Shown here piece after piece: positions 34,019 to 42,788 of a stretch of DNA of 42,788 nt. Origin of the DNA: Planctomycetota bacterium (GTDB lineage Bacteria > Planctomycetota > B15-G4). A program made the position numbers and the translations under genes. The DNA lies in contig QNBX01000017.1 in the NCBI GenBank assembly GCA_003644265.1, positions 1-42,788 of the forward strand, written 5' to 3'. Within the stretch, counting starts at the first letter, position 1. The number at the start of each line of letters is the position of its first letter. Below the pieces are notes generated by a model, which saw nothing but the letters and a program-made list of their open reading frames with translations, was not told where the DNA came from and ran no database searches.

Positions 34019-34113
34019 AGCGACCCTTCCCTCGCGGGCCCGGGGCGCGGATGATGACCCGGCCCGCCCGCCCTGCCGCGGCTGGCGCGCTCCCGGATCG
34101 GGGTAGGCCCCTC

Positions 34114-35118
34114 ATGAAGCTCGAGCTGACCGTCGCCGAAGTGGCCGCCCTGATCGACGGTCGCGTCGAGGGTGCGGGCGAGCGCCGGCTGGCTGCCCTG
34201 CGCGCTCCCGAGCGTGCGGGCCCCGAAGACCTGGTGGTGCTGTTCCGCGCGGCCGCCGAGGGCTGCGCGGCCGGCTGCCTGGTGCTGGGCCCTGACGATC
34301 CCGCCACGGCCAACGCGTCCCGCAGCCTGATCCGCGTGGCCCGGCCCGAGGCGGCCTTGGACATCTTGGCCGCCCGCGGGCAGCCCCCGGCCCCGGCCCC
34401 CGGCCGCCATCCCAGCGCCGTGGTGGCAGATGACGCCCGGGTGGCGCCGGACGCCAGTCTGGGGCCCCACAGCGTGGTGGCCGCCGGGGCGCAGGTGGGG
34501 CCGCGCTCGCGCCTCGGGCCCGGAGCCGTGCTGGGAGCCGGCGCGGTGCTGGGCGCCGACTGCGACCTGCGCGCCCACGCCGTGGTGGAGCACGGCTGCG
34601 TGCTGGGCGATCGGGTGGTGCTGCACGCCGGCGCGGTGGTGGGCGCCGACGGCTTCGGATACCGCCAGGACGACGGCCGCCTGCTGAAGAGCCCCCAGGT
34701 GGGCGCGGTGCGGGTGGGGGACGACGTCGAGCTCGGCGCGGGCGCCACCATCGACCGCGGGCGCCTGGAGGACACCGTCATCGGCGCCGGCTGCAAGCTC
34801 GACAACCAGGTGCACGTGGCCCACAACTGCCAGCTGGGCGAGGGCTGCGCCCTGGCCGCGCAGGTGGGCCTCTCGGGGGGCGTGAGCGTGGGCGCGGGGG
34901 TGCTCATGGGCGGCAGGTCCGGCGTCGCCGACGGCCTCAGCGTCGGCGCGGGCGCCGTGCTCGGCGGCGGCGCCGTGGCGTTCCAGGACGTGCCGGCGGG
35001 GGCCTACCTGCTGGGCTACCCGGCCCGCGATCACCGCGCCTTCAAGCGAGAGGTGTTGAGCCTGAGGCGCCTACCTGATCTGATCGCCCGCCTACGGAGT
35101 GAGGCGCGTGGCACGTAA
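34114..35118 (+). CDS. lpxD: UDP-3-O-acylglucosamine N-acyltransferase LpxD
   Basis: The 334-residue enzyme adds the N-linked acyl chain in the third step of lipid A synthesis. An N-terminal uridine-binding domain (about 1-95) is followed by a left-handed beta-helix of hexapeptide repeats. [25 protein letters not shown] and [12 protein letters not shown], with catalytic H237, are diagnostic, as is [12 protein letters not shown] at the end of the helix. ATG 34114 follows GGGGTAGG; the longer frame adds a Pro/Ala-rich stretch without conservation. The 3' end overlaps the lpxC/fabZ gene by 11 bases. Confidence 0.95.
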   Translation: MKLELTVAEVAALIDGRVEGAGERRLAALRAPERAGPEDLVVLFRAAAEGCAAGCLVLGPDDPATANASRSLIRVARPEAALDILAARGQPPAPAPGRHPSAVVADDARVAPDASLGPHSVVAAGAQVGPRSRLGPGAVLGAGAVLGADCDLRAHAVVEHGCVLGDRVVLHAGAVVGADGFGYRQDDGRLLKSPQVGAVRVGDDVELGAGATIDRGRLEDTVIGAGCKLDNQVHVAHNCQLGEGCALAAQVGLSGGVSVGAGVLMGGRSGVADGLSVGAGAVLGGGAVAFQDVPAGAYLLGYPARDHRAFKREVLSLRRLPDLIARLRSEARGT

Positions 35119-36412
35119 TCAACGCAGCATCAAGACCAGCTTCAGCATGGAGGGCGTGGGCCTGCACGGCGGCCAGCCGGTGTCGGTCGACCTGCGCCCG
35201 GCCAAGCCCGACACGGGCGTGGTTTTCGTGCGCTCCGACGTGGTGGACAGCGACCCCATCCCGGCCCAGCTCTCGGCCCTGGTCAAGGGGCAGCGCCGTA
35301 CGGTGCTGCGCCGGGGGCCAGCCGAGGTGCACACTGTCGAGCACCTGCTGGCCTGCCTGCTGGCCCTGGGTATCGACAACCTCGAGGTCGAGCTCGACGG
35401 CCCCGAGCTGCCCGGTCTGGATGGCTCGGCCGAACCCTGGATGGCGGCCCTGGCCAGCGCCGGGCTCAGCGAGCAGAAGGCCTCGCGTCGGACCTTCACG
35501 GTGGAGCGTCCGCTCTGCGTGCAGGAGGACGGCGCCGTGATCAACGTCGTGCCTCGCGGCGAGCCCGGCCTGAGCCTGGCCTACACGCTCGACTACCGCG
35601 AGCGCGGGCTGGCGCCCCAGATGGCCGAGATCACCCTGCCCGGCGGCGACTTCGCCACGCAGATCGCGCCGGCGCGCACGTTTGTGTTCGCCTCCGAGGT
35701 CGAGGCCCTGCGCGAGGCGGGCCTGGGTGCCGGAGCCGACGAGACCAACACCATCGTGCTCGACGGCGCGCAGCCGCTGCACGGCGAGCTGCGCTTCCCC
35801 GACGAACCTGCGCGCCACAAGCTGCTCGACCTCATGGGCGACCTGTTCCTGCTGGGCGCCGACGTGCAGGGCTCCATCCTGGCCACGCGCAGCGGGCACA
35901 AGTCGCACCACGCCCTGGTGCGCTGCCTGGCCGAGGCCATGGAGCACGAGGAGACCCATGGCCGGCTGGTGCGTGGCACGAGCATGGACATCCAGGAGAT
36001 CACGGAGCTGCTGCCGCACCGCTATCCGTTTCTGCTGGTGGACCGGGTGCTCGAGCTGGAGGGCTACAAGCGCGCGGTGGGCATCAAGAACGTGAGCGTC
36101 AACGAGCCCTTCTTTCAAGGGCACTTCCCGGGGCAGCCGATCATGCCCGGCGTGCTCATCCTGGAGGCCCTGGCCCAGCTCTCGGGCACGCTGCTGCTGC
36201 GGCGCATGGAGTACACCGGCAAGCTGCCGGTGCTCTGGGCCATCGACAAGGTCAAGCTACGCCGGGCGGTGGTGCCTGGCGATCAGCTGCGTCTCGAAGT
36301 GGAGGCCACCAAGGTGCGCGACACGATGGGCCGGGTGGAGTGCCTGGCCAAGGTCAACGAACATGTAGTGGCGGAGGCCCAGATGGTCTTCACCCTGGTG
36401 GACGCCGGATGA
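35108..36412 (+). CDS. lpxC/fabZ: Bifunctional LpxC deacetylase - FabZ dehydratase
   Basis: This is a 434-residue fusion. Residues 1-290 are LpxC, the zinc deacetylase committing UDP-3-O-acyl-GlcNAc to lipid [30 protein letters not shown] with H79, [10 protein letters not shown] with H237 and D241, and [10 protein letters not shown] with the catalytic His. Residues 293-434 are FabZ, the 3-hydroxyacyl-ACP dehydratase: [40 protein letters not shown] with H339 and E353. Both active sites look intact. Such fusions are known in Bacteroidota and some other phyla. GTG 35108 was chosen for the GGAG eight bases upstream; GTG 35099 overlaps that Shine-Dalgarno. The stop overlaps the lpxA start as ATGA. 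Confidence 0.95.
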   Translation: MARNQRSIKTSFSMEGVGLHGGQPVSVDLRPAKPDTGVVFVRSDVVDSDPIPAQLSALVKGQRRTVLRRGPAEVHTVEHLLACLLALGIDNLEVELDGPELPGLDGSAEPWMAALASAGLSEQKASRRTFTVERPLCVQEDGAVINVVPRGEPGLSLAYTLDYRERGLAPQMAEITLPGGDFATQIAPARTFVFASEVEALREAGLGAGADETNTIVLDGAQPLHGELRFPDEPARHKLLDLMGDLFLLGADVQGSILATRSGHKSHHALVRCLAEAMEHEETHGRLVRGTSMDIQEITELLPHRYPFLLVDRVLELEGYKRAVGIKNVSVNEPFFQGHFPGQPIMPGVLILEALAQLSGTLLLRRMEYTGKLPVLWAIDKVKLRRAVVPGDQLRLEVEATKVRDTMGRVECLAKVNEHVVAEAQMVFTLVDAG

Positions 36413-37203
36413 ACATCCATCCCAGTGCCGTGGTCGATGCCGCCGCCGAGCTGGCCGACGACGTGGTGGTGGGTCCGCTCACCGTCATCGAGGCCGGCGT
36501 CAAGGTCGGCGCTGGCAGCAAGATCGGTCCCGGCTGCTACCTGGCCACGGGCAGCACCCTGGGCGAGCGCAACCTGCTGACGGCCTCCGTCACCGTGGGC
36601 ACACCTCCCCAGGACCTGAGCTACCAGGGTTGCGAGAGTCAGATCGTGATCGGGGACGACAACGTCTTCCGCGAGTTCGTGTCGCTGCACCGCGGCACAC
36701 CCAAGGAAGACAACCTGACGCGCATCGGTGACCACAACTTCATCATGGTGGGCAGCCATGTCGGGCACGACTGCGTGCTGGGAAGCCACATCACCCTCAC
36801 CAACTGCGTGCACATCGCCGGACACTGCCACCTGGGGGACCGCGTGGTCATGGCGGGCTACGCGGGCCTGGCGCAGTTCACGTCGGTGGGGCGCATGGCC
36901 TACATCGGCGCCAAGTCGCGCGTGGTGCAGGACGTGCCGCCCTTCGTCAAGATCTCCGGAGACCCGGCCGAGGTGCGCATGGTCAACGAGGTCGGCATGC
37001 AGCGCGGCGGCATCCCGCGCGAGGAGATCGACGAGGTCAAGCACGTGTACCGCGCCATCTTCCGCACTGGGCGCAGCGTGAGCGAAGAGGCCCACGCGCT
37101 GATCAACGACGGCTCCGCCATGGTGCGTGAGCTGGCTGAGTTCCTGTTGCGCAAGGAGGCCGGACGTTTCGGCCGCTATCGGGAGTCGCTGCGTGGGCAC
37201 TAG
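36409..37203 (+). CDS. lpxA: UDP-N-acetylglucosamine O-acyltransferase LpxA
   Basis: The 264-residue trimeric enzyme attaches the first 3-hydroxyacyl chain to UDP-GlcNAc. It is a left-handed beta-helix: IHPSAVVDAAAELADDVVVG, TVGTPPQDLSYQG, REFVSLHRGT, and SHVGHDCVLGSH with catalytic H120. The C-terminal helical part (MQRGGIPREEIDEVKHVYRA) is standard. It overlaps lpxC/fabZ by four bases and the oxidoreductase gene by 11, so expression is tightly coupled. Confidence 0.96.
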   Translation: MNIHPSAVVDAAAELADDVVVGPLTVIEAGVKVGAGSKIGPGCYLATGSTLGERNLLTASVTVGTPPQDLSYQGCESQIVIGDDNVFREFVSLHRGTPKEDNLTRIGDHNFIMVGSHVGHDCVLGSHITLTNCVHIAGHCHLGDRVVMAGYAGLAQFTSVGRMAYIGAKSRVVQDVPPFVKISGDPAEVRMVNEVGMQRGGIPREEIDEVKHVYRAIFRTGRSVSEEAHALINDGSAMVRELAEFLLRKEAGRFGRYRESLRGH

Positions 37204-38257
37204 TCGACAGGCAGGTGAGGCAGCGGGCAGCAGCGCGGGCGCCGTGCGCTGCGCGGTGATCGGCGTGGGGCACCTGGGCAGGCACCACGCGCGCCTGCTG
37301 GGCGGGCTGCCGGGAGCCGAGCTGGTGGCGCTGGTGGACTCCGACGCCGAGCGCGCCGCGGCCGTGGCCGAGCCGCTGGGAGTGCCCGTGCTGAGCAGCG
37401 CCGAGCAGCTGCCCGACGACGTGGCCGCCGTGTCGGTGGCGGTGCCCACCTCGGCTCACCAGGCCGTGGTCGAGCCCCTGCTACGGCGCGGCATGCACGT
37501 GCTGGTCGAGAAGCCCATGGCGGCCACGCTGGATCAGGCCCGCTCCATGGAGGCCCTGGCCCGCGAGCGCGGTCTGGTGCTGCACGTCGGCCACGTCGAG
37601 CGCTTCAACCCGGCCCTGGCGGCCTTCCGCGACCTGGACGCCCGCCCGCGCTTCATCGAGGCCCACCGGCTGGCGCCCTTCAACTACCGCACGCTCGACA
37701 CCTCGGTGGTCATGGACCTCATGATCCACGACATCGACATCGTGCTGAGCCTGGCGCGCGCGCCCCTGGCCAGCGTGGACGCCGTGGGCAGCCGCGTGCT
37801 GGGCGAGCACGTCGACATCGCCTCGGCGCGCCTGACGTTCGAGGACGGCTGCGTGGCCAACCTCACCGCCAGCCGCGTGTCCTTCGAGCCCATGCGCAAG
37901 ACGCGCGTGTTCGCCGACGAGGCCTTCGTCTCCATGGACCTCGGCAGCCGCAAGGCCTTCGTGGTGCGCAAGGAGCCCGGCTTCGACCTGGGCTCGCTGG
38001 ACGCCACCGCCATGGCCACGGTGGAGCCCAAGGACACCTTCCGCGAGTTCGTGTCCCAGGGCCTGCTCGCCCTGGACGAGTACGACCTCGACAGCCCGGA
38101 CGCCAACCCCCTGCGCGACGAGCTGGCCGCCTTCGTGGCCGAAGTGGCCGGAGGGCCGAGCGGCGCGGGCGTGGACGGCAAGGCGGGCCTGGCGGCCATG
38201 GAGCTGGCGGCGGCGGTGAGCGAGTCCATGGCCGCCCACCGCTGGACCGACGGCTGA
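37193..38257 (+). CDS. Gfo/Idh/MocA-family oxidoreductase, possible UDP-GlcNAc 3-dehydrogenase (GnnA-like)
   Basis: The 354-residue NAD(P)-dependent enzyme has the Rossmann motif CAVIGVGHLGRHHARLL, the MHVLVEKPMA block with the conserved Lys, VGHVERFNPALAAF, and VVMDLMIHDIDIVLSLA. Enzymes of this family sit beside lpxA in many diderms. GnnA, one such member, oxidises UDP-GlcNAc at C3 so that a transaminase (GnnB) can make the diamino sugar of amide-linked lipid A. No GnnB-like aminotransferase follows here, so that function is a guess from position. GTG 37193 has GGGAG seven bases upstream and overlaps lpxA by 11 bases. Its stop overlaps the ileS start (TGATG). Confidence 0.85.
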   Translation: MGTSRQAGEAAGSSAGAVRCAVIGVGHLGRHHARLLGGLPGAELVALVDSDAERAAAVAEPLGVPVLSSAEQLPDDVAAVSVAVPTSAHQAVVEPLLRRGMHVLVEKPMAATLDQARSMEALARERGLVLHVGHVERFNPALAAFRDLDARPRFIEAHRLAPFNYRTLDTSVVMDLMIHDIDIVLSLARAPLASVDAVGSRVLGEHVDIASARLTFEDGCVANLTASRVSFEPMRKTRVFADEAFVSMDLGSRKAFVVRKEPGFDLGSLDATAMATVEPKDTFREFVSQGLLALDEYDLDSPDANPLRDELAAFVAEVAGGPSGAGVDGKAGLAAMELAAAVSESMAAHRWTDG

Positions 38258-41200
38258 TGTCGTTCCCCGCGTTGCCCGAGAGCGCCGGGCTCGAGACCGA
38301 GGTGGCCGCGCGCTGGGACGCCCACGACGTGCCCGCGCGCACCCTGCGTCAGCACGAGGGGCGGCCGCGCTTCGTGTTCTTCGAGGGGCCGCCCACGGCC
38401 AACGGGCGCCCGGCCCTGCACCACGTCTTCTCGCGCACGCTGAAGGACACCGTCTGTCGCTACCGGCACATGACGGGTCGTCACGTGCCGCGCAAGGCGG
38501 GCTGGGACACGCAGGGCCTGCCGGTCGAGATCGAGGTGCAGAAGCGCGCCGGCATCACCGGCCGTGAGCAGATCGAGGCCATGGGCATCGCCGAGTTCAA
38601 CCGGCTCTGCCGCGACTCGGTCTTCACCTACCGCGAAGACTGGGAGAAGCTCTCGCGCCGCATGGGCTACTGGCTCGACTACGAGCGGCCCTACGTCACC
38701 TGCGACCGCGACTACATCCAGAGCTGCTGGGCCATCCTCTCGCGTTTTCACGCCGAGGGTCTGCTGGTCAAGGACTTCAAGATCCTGCCCTTCTGCCCGC
38801 AGTGTTCCACCGGTCTCTCCAACCACGAGGTGGCCCAGGGCTACGAGGACGTGCAGGACCCGTCGGTGTTCGTGCGCTTTGGCGTGACGCCCGAGGCCTG
38901 GGAGGCGCACTGGCAGGCGTCGGACGACGCTGCGGGTGTGGGTCTGCTCGCCAGCCAACCGCTCTCCATCCTGGTCTGGACCACCACGCCCTGGACGCTG
39001 TTCAGCAACCTGGCCACCGCCGTGCACGCCGAGCTGAGCTACGCGCTGGTCCGCGCCGGCGACGAGCTGCTGCTGCTGGCCGAGGATCGCGTGGCCGCCG
39101 TGCTGGGCGATGAGGTCGAGATCCTGGCCCGGGTGCCCGGCCGCGCGTTGGAGGGGCTGTCCTACCAGCGCCCGCTGGACGACGTGGCCGTGGAGCGACC
39201 CACCGCCGCCACGTTCACGGTGCGCCTGGCCGACTTCGTGTCGGCGGGCGACGGCACGGGCATCGTGCACATCGCGCCGGCCTTCGGCGCTGACGACTTC
39301 GACGTGCGTCGCCGCGACGAGCTGCCGCTGCTGCTGCCGGTGGACGATCAGGGCCGCTTCACCGAGGCGGTGGCGCCCTTCGCCGGTCGCTTCGTGAAGG
39401 AGGCAGACCGCGACATCATCGCCCTGTTGAAGCAGCGCGGGCGCCTGTTCCGGCGCGCCACGGTCGATCACAGCTACCCGCACTGCTGGCGCTGCCGTTC
39501 GCCGCTGCTCTACATGGCGCGTCCCAGCTGGTACCTGCGCACCACGGCCCTGCGCGAGACCCTGGTGGCGCTCAACGAGACCATCGACTGGCACCCGCCC
39601 GAGATCGGCAGCGGGCGCTTTGGTGAGTGGCTCTCCAACAACGTCGACTGGGCCATCTCGCGCGAACGCTACTGGGGCACGCCGCTCAACGTCTGGATCT
39701 GCCGGGGCTGCGGCGAGCAGGCGGCGCCGGCCTCGCTGGACGAGCTCGACGAGCGCGGCGCGCGCCTGCCGGGCGACGCGCGCCTGCCCGCTGACTTTGA
39801 CCCCCATCGTCCCTACGTGGACGACATCAGCCTGCCCTGCCCGTCCTGCGGCGACGTGATGCGGCGCACGCCGGAGGTGGTCGATTGCTGGTTCGACAGC
39901 GGCGCCATGCCCTTCGCTCAGGCCGGCTGGCCGCGGGCTACGGGTGGCGAGCAGCCGCTGGACTTCCCGGCCGACTTCATCTGCGAGGGCCTGGATCAGA
40001 CGCGCGGCTGGTTTTACACGCTGCACGTCATCGCGGCCTTTCTCACGGGCAAGCCGGCCTATCGCAGCGTGCTGGTGAACAACCTGCTGTTGGACGGGCA
40101 GGGCAAGAAGATGAGCAAGTCGCGCGGCAACGTGGTCGACCCGTGGGAGGTGTTCGAGGCCTCGGGGGCCGACGCCGCGCGCTGGAGCTTCATGAGCCAG
40201 GGACAGGTCTGGCTGCCCAAGCGTTTTGATGCGCGTCAGGTGGCGGACGTGCGCCGGCGCGTGTTCGGCACGCTCGAGAACTGCTATGCCTTCCTGAGCA
40301 TGTACGCCGGGCTGGACGGCTGGGGGCCAGGCGACGCGGCCCCGGCGCCCGCCGAGCGCCCGGCCATCGACCGCTGGCTGCTCTCGCGCCTGCAGACCCT
40401 CACCCGCGAGGTGGGCGAGGCCTATCAGCGGCTCGACCTGGGCGGCGTCACCGGACGCATCGAAGCCTTCGTCGACGAGCAGCTCAGCAACTGGTACGTG
40501 CGCCGCAACCGGGCGCGCTTCTGGAAGTCCGAGCAGGGCGACGACAAGCTGGCCGCCTTCGCCACGCTGACCGCGGCGCTGGAGCGCGTGGCCCTGTTGA
40601 TGGCGCCGGCGGTGCCCTTCCTGGCCGACTGGTTGTGGTGCGCTGTGAGCGCCGCCGACGCGCGCGACTCGGTGCACCTGCAGCCCTGGCCCGAGGCCGA
40701 CGCGTCGCTGGTCGACGCGGGCCTGGAGGCCGACATGGACGTGGTGCTGGACGCCGTGCTGCTGGGCCGCTCGGTGCGCGCGGCCCACGACCTGCGCGTG
40801 CGTCAGCCCCTGGCGCGTGTGCTGGTGAAGGCCGCCCGGGCCGACGACGCGCGGCGCCTGCGCCGCCCCGACCTGGCCGCGCTGGTGATGCAGGAGCTCA
40901 ACGTGAAGGCGGTCGATGTGGTCGATCAGGCCGACTTCCGCGAGCTCTCCGCCAAGCCCGACTTCAAGCGCCTGGGGCCCAAGCTGGGCAAGCGCATGAA
41001 GGCCGTGGCCGCCGCCGTACGCGCGGTCGACGAGGCCGCGCTGGAGCGCTTTGCGCTGGAGGGCGTGCTGCGCCTCGAGCTGGACGACGGCCCGCTGGAG
41101 CTGGATCGCGAGGACGTCGAGCTGGTGGAGACCGGCCGCGAGGGCTACGCCGTGGCCGGTGACGGCCGCCTGGTGCTGGCGCTGGACACCGAGCTGGACG

Positions 41201-41475
41201 AGTCGCTGACGGCGGAGGGCCGGGCGCGCGAGGTGGTCAACCGCATCCAGAACCGACGCAAGTCAGCGGGCCTCGACGTGTCGGATCGGGTGGTGGTCTA
41301 CCTGGCCGGCGACGCGCTGCTGCTGGAGGCCGCCGAACGCCACGGCGAGTTCATCAAGCGTGAGGTGCTGGGCACGCAGCTGGTGCGGCGTGAGAGCTCC
41401 GAGTTCGATCCGGGGCTGCAGCTCGACGTGGACGGCTGCGAGCTGTGGGTGGATGTGGAGCGCGCGGGCGCCTGA
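38257..41475 (+). CDS. ileS: Isoleucyl-tRNA synthetase with altered HIGH motif
   Basis: The 1,072-residue class I synthetase charges tRNA-Ile. The Rossmann core starts FFEGPPTANGRPALHHVFSR: the HIGH tetrad reads A53-L54-H55-H56 instead of HxGH. KMSKS is intact at 618-622 (GKKMSKSRGN). The CP1 editing domain shows LVWTTTPWTLFSNLA and GTGIVHIAPAFGADDFDV. CPQCSTGLSNHEVAQGY and NVDWAISRERYWGTPLNVW are IleRS hallmarks, and NWYVRRNRARFWKSEQGDD belongs to the anticodon-binding domain. It starts on the last base of the oxidoreductase stop. The linkage of ileS to the lpx operon is unusual; lspA, a common ileS neighbour, does not follow. Confidence 0.95.
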   Translation: MSFPALPESAGLETEVAARWDAHDVPARTLRQHEGRPRFVFFEGPPTANGRPALHHVFSRTLKDTVCRYRHMTGRHVPRKAGWDTQGLPVEIEVQKRAGITGREQIEAMGIAEFNRLCRDSVFTYREDWEKLSRRMGYWLDYERPYVTCDRDYIQSCWAILSRFHAEGLLVKDFKILPFCPQCSTGLSNHEVAQGYEDVQDPSVFVRFGVTPEAWEAHWQASDDAAGVGLLASQPLSILVWTTTPWTLFSNLATAVHAELSYALVRAGDELLLLAEDRVAAVLGDEVEILARVPGRALEGLSYQRPLDDVAVERPTAATFTVRLADFVSAGDGTGIVHIAPAFGADDFDVRRRDELPLLLPVDDQGRFTEAVAPFAGRFVKEADRDIIALLKQRGRLFRRATVDHSYPHCWRCRSPLLYMARPSWYLRTTALRETLVALNETIDWHPPEIGSGRFGEWLSNNVDWAISRERYWGTPLNVWICRGCGEQAAPASLDELDERGARLPGDARLPADFDPHRPYVDDISLPCPSCGDVMRRTPEVVDCWFDSGAMPFAQAGWPRATGGEQPLDFPADFICEGLDQTRGWFYTLHVIAAFLTGKPAYRSVLVNNLLLDGQGKKMSKSRGNVVDPWEVFEASGADAARWSFMSQGQVWLPKRFDARQVADVRRRVFGTLENCYAFLSMYAGLDGWGPGDAAPAPAERPAIDRWLLSRLQTLTREVGEAYQRLDLGGVTGRIEAFVDEQLSNWYVRRNRARFWKSEQGDDKLAAFATLTAALERVALLMAPAVPFLADWLWCAVSAADARDSVHLQPWPEADASLVDAGLEADMDVVLDAVLLGRSVRAAHDLRVRQPLARVLVKAARADDARRLRRPDLAALVMQELNVKAVDVVDQADFRELSAKPDFKRLGPKLGKRMKAVAAAVRAVDEAALERFALEGVLRLELDDGPLELDREDVELVETGREGYAVAGDGRLVLALDTELDESLTAEGRAREVVNRIQNRRKSAGLDVSDRVVVYLAGDALLLEAAERHGEFIKREVLGTQLVRRESSEFDPGLQLDVDGCELWVDVERAGA

Positions 41476-41499
41476 CGCTGCGTTGACGCGGCTCAGGCG
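41469..41499. terminator. Inverted repeat spanning both stop codons of convergent genes
   Basis: cgcctga (41469-41475) ends with the ileS TGA, and tcaggcg (41493-41499) begins with the complement of the GGDEF gene's TGA; the two pair perfectly. Between them gcgt-tg-acgc forms a second small stem. There is no U-tract. A shared bidirectional terminator is likely. Confidence 0.5.
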
Positions 41500-42440
41500 T
41501 GCCCGGCCTCGAGGGCGTCCTCGCTGTCGTGCGGGCTCTGGTGCGAGACCACCTGGTTGCGCCCGTTGGACTTGGCGCTCATGAGCGCGTGGTCGGCGCC
41601 GCGCAGTGTGTCCTGGAAGCTCTCGTCGCTCATGGGATCCCAGGACGCGGCGCCGACCGTGACGGTGATCTGAGCCTTGCGTCCATCCTGCTCGAAAGAC
41701 AGCGCCTCGATGCGCGCGCGCAGGCGCTCGGCGATGCGCTGTACGTCACGCAGCCCGGCGTCCGGCAGCAGCACGGCGAACTCGTCGCCGCCTACGCGCG
41801 CCGCGGTGTCAAACGGGCGCAGGCTCTCGAGCAGGGCCTCGCCGACCTGTCCCAGCACTTGGTCCGCGAAAGGGTGGCCGAACTCCTTGTTGACCCTGCG
41901 GAACTTGTCCAGGTCGATCATGAGCAGGCCCAGGCAGCGGCCATCGCGCGCGGCCCGGGCGGCGTCGATGCGGCAGCGCTCTTCGAAGTAGCGATCGTTG
42001 CGCAGCCCGGTCTTGTAGTCGGTGGTGGAGGCCGCGCGCAGACTCTCGGTGTCACGCCGCAGGCGCACCAGCGAGCGTTTGCGGGCGATGGAGAAGCGCA
42101 GCCGCCGGCTGATGATGTCCACCGCATCATCGGGCGCGAGGAAGTCGTCGATCTGGTCGGCGTGGGCCTCGAGCCGGGCCGGCTGATCGGTCAGCACCAG
42201 CAGCGCCGGGCCGTCGGACTCGGCCGCGCGCTGCACCAGGCTGGCCAGCTCGGGGTCGTCCGGCTCGCTGGACAGGGGCGCCAGCAGGACGGCGTCAGGA
42301 GCCGGGACGCCCGTGGCCGTCCAGGTGTCGGCCAGGTTGCGGGTCACGGAGAGGATCCAGCCACGGGCCCTCAGTTCGGTGGCCAGGTCGTCGGGCGCCT
42401 GGTCGCCGTGTAGCGCGAGGAGGATCCTGAAAGTGTGCAT
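41493..42440 (-). CDS. GGDEF-domain diguanylate cyclase with pseudo-receiver
   Basis: The 315-residue protein has an N-terminal receiver-like domain (FRILLALHGD, PDAVLLAPLS, ALLVLTDQP) that lacks the phosphoacceptor Asp and acidic pair, then a connecting helix, then a GGDEF domain: TDYKTGLRNDRYFEERCR, MIDLDKFRRVNKEFGHPFAD, and VGGDEFAVLLP with the intact active site. RPFD lies five residues before GGDEF, a product-inhibition I-site. It should make cyclic di-GMP from GTP. Activity is probably not controlled by phosphorylation in the usual way. It is convergent with ileS, with 17 bases between stops. Confidence 0.92.
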   Translation of the reverse strand: MHTFRILLALHGDQAPDDLATELRARGWILSVTRNLADTWTATGVPAPDAVLLAPLSSEPDDPELASLVQRAAESDGPALLVLTDQPARLEAHADQIDDFLAPDDAVDIISRRLRFSIARKRSLVRLRRDTESLRAASTTDYKTGLRNDRYFEERCRIDAARAARDGRCLGLLMIDLDKFRRVNKEFGHPFADQVLGQVGEALLESLRPFDTAARVGGDEFAVLLPDAGLRDVQRIAERLRARIEALSFEQDGRKAQITVTVGAASWDPMSDESFQDTLRGADHALMSAKSNGRNQVVSHQSPHDSEDALEAGHA

Positions 42441-42788
42441 CGGGGCCGGTCAGAGGTGTGATGTCGGGCTCAAGGTGTTACCGGAACGTATCGCGGAGCG
42501 CGGGATCCAGCAACGGGTGCAGGCAGCTTCCGACCCCAGTTCTCGTCGGTCAGGTGCCGCAACAGCAGCGGCAGGGGGCCCGGATGCGAACGCTGGCGGG
42601 CGTCGCCGACGCCGCGGGAGGGGGGATGCGGCGCTCAGTGGGCGTCGATGTGCTCGGCCACGGGCGGCCCGCCGAGCTCTGAGGCCGTGGACCCCTGTGG
42701 GGGCCTTTGATAGAGTGCGCGGCTCGACCGTGCGCTGTTTGCGTACTGCTTGGACACGCGGCGGACCCGTCCCCAACCGGTGCTGGCC
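42441..42788. other. Right-edge stretch without a recognisable gene
   Basis: No supported ORF is present; the frames have shadow-like composition. It contains the upstream region of the GGDEF gene. At 42711-42716 a TAGAGT box (context TTTGATAGAGTGCG) could be the -10 of a plus-strand gene starting beyond the window. Confidence 0.4.

Noticed and set aside
37684..40788. Minus-strand open frame of over 1,000 codons opposite the oxidoreductase and ileS
   Set aside because: It mirrors the codon structure of clear plus-strand genes and is His/Gln/Arg-rich without any known motif.

Overview
The window is very GC-rich (around 70% by eye) and encodes a diderm, LPS-making bacterium: it carries BamA, LpxD, an LpxC-FabZ fusion, LpxA and many exported proteins. 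A PF07638-type ECF sigma factor, DUF1549-like and DUF1501/AlkP-like secreted proteins, DUF2911, DUF1684 and DUF3738-like proteins point to Planctomycetota or a neighbouring, probably uncultured lineage. That placement is inference. No insertion sequence, phage gene, CRISPR array, rRNA or tRNA was recognised.

Layout. 1-12,081 (+ strand) is an envelope/redox region: a small unknown protein, a DUF1549-like secreted protein, a Tat-exported AlkP/DUF1501-like protein and a mosaic of ten c-type haems, an LVIVD beta-propeller and six EF-hand loops. A RluA-type pseudouridine synthase, a Cna-B-like repeat protein, a possible leader peptide with a DUF3738-like protein, and a DUF2911 protein follow. 12,181-15,051 (-) holds an ECF sigma factor and a two-gene signalling operon (H-box plus receiver; NarL-type regulator), with about 1 kb of non-coding DNA between them. 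15,128-16,153 (+) is a DUF1684 protein. 16,194-22,645 (-) is a gene train: OmpR-type regulator, phosphofructokinase, sulfotransferase-like protein, class IV aminotransferase, NahK-like sugar kinase, SLC13/RCK permease. 23,101-23,499 (-) is another small H-box protein, divergent from a patatin-like phospholipase.

24,733-31,386 (+) is the conserved housekeeping block glmU-prs-rplY-pth-rpsF-rplI-dnaB. The usual separate rpsR is absent because S18 is fused to the C terminus of S6. 31,403-41,475 (+) is an outer-membrane biogenesis operon, bamA-lpxD-lpxC/fabZ-lpxA-Gfo/Idh-ileS, with tightly overlapping genes. The window closes with a convergent GGDEF gene and about 350 bases without a recognisable gene.

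The most notable points are the S6-S18 fusion, the decahaem/LVIVD/EF-hand protein with an apparent CTG start, the altered HIGH motif in IleRS, two H-box modules lacking an ATPase domain, an aminotransferase-sulfotransferase pair that resembles a plant fusion protein, in-frame microsatellites in envelope genes, and TANNNT boxes six to eight bases before start codons that suggest leaderless transcripts.
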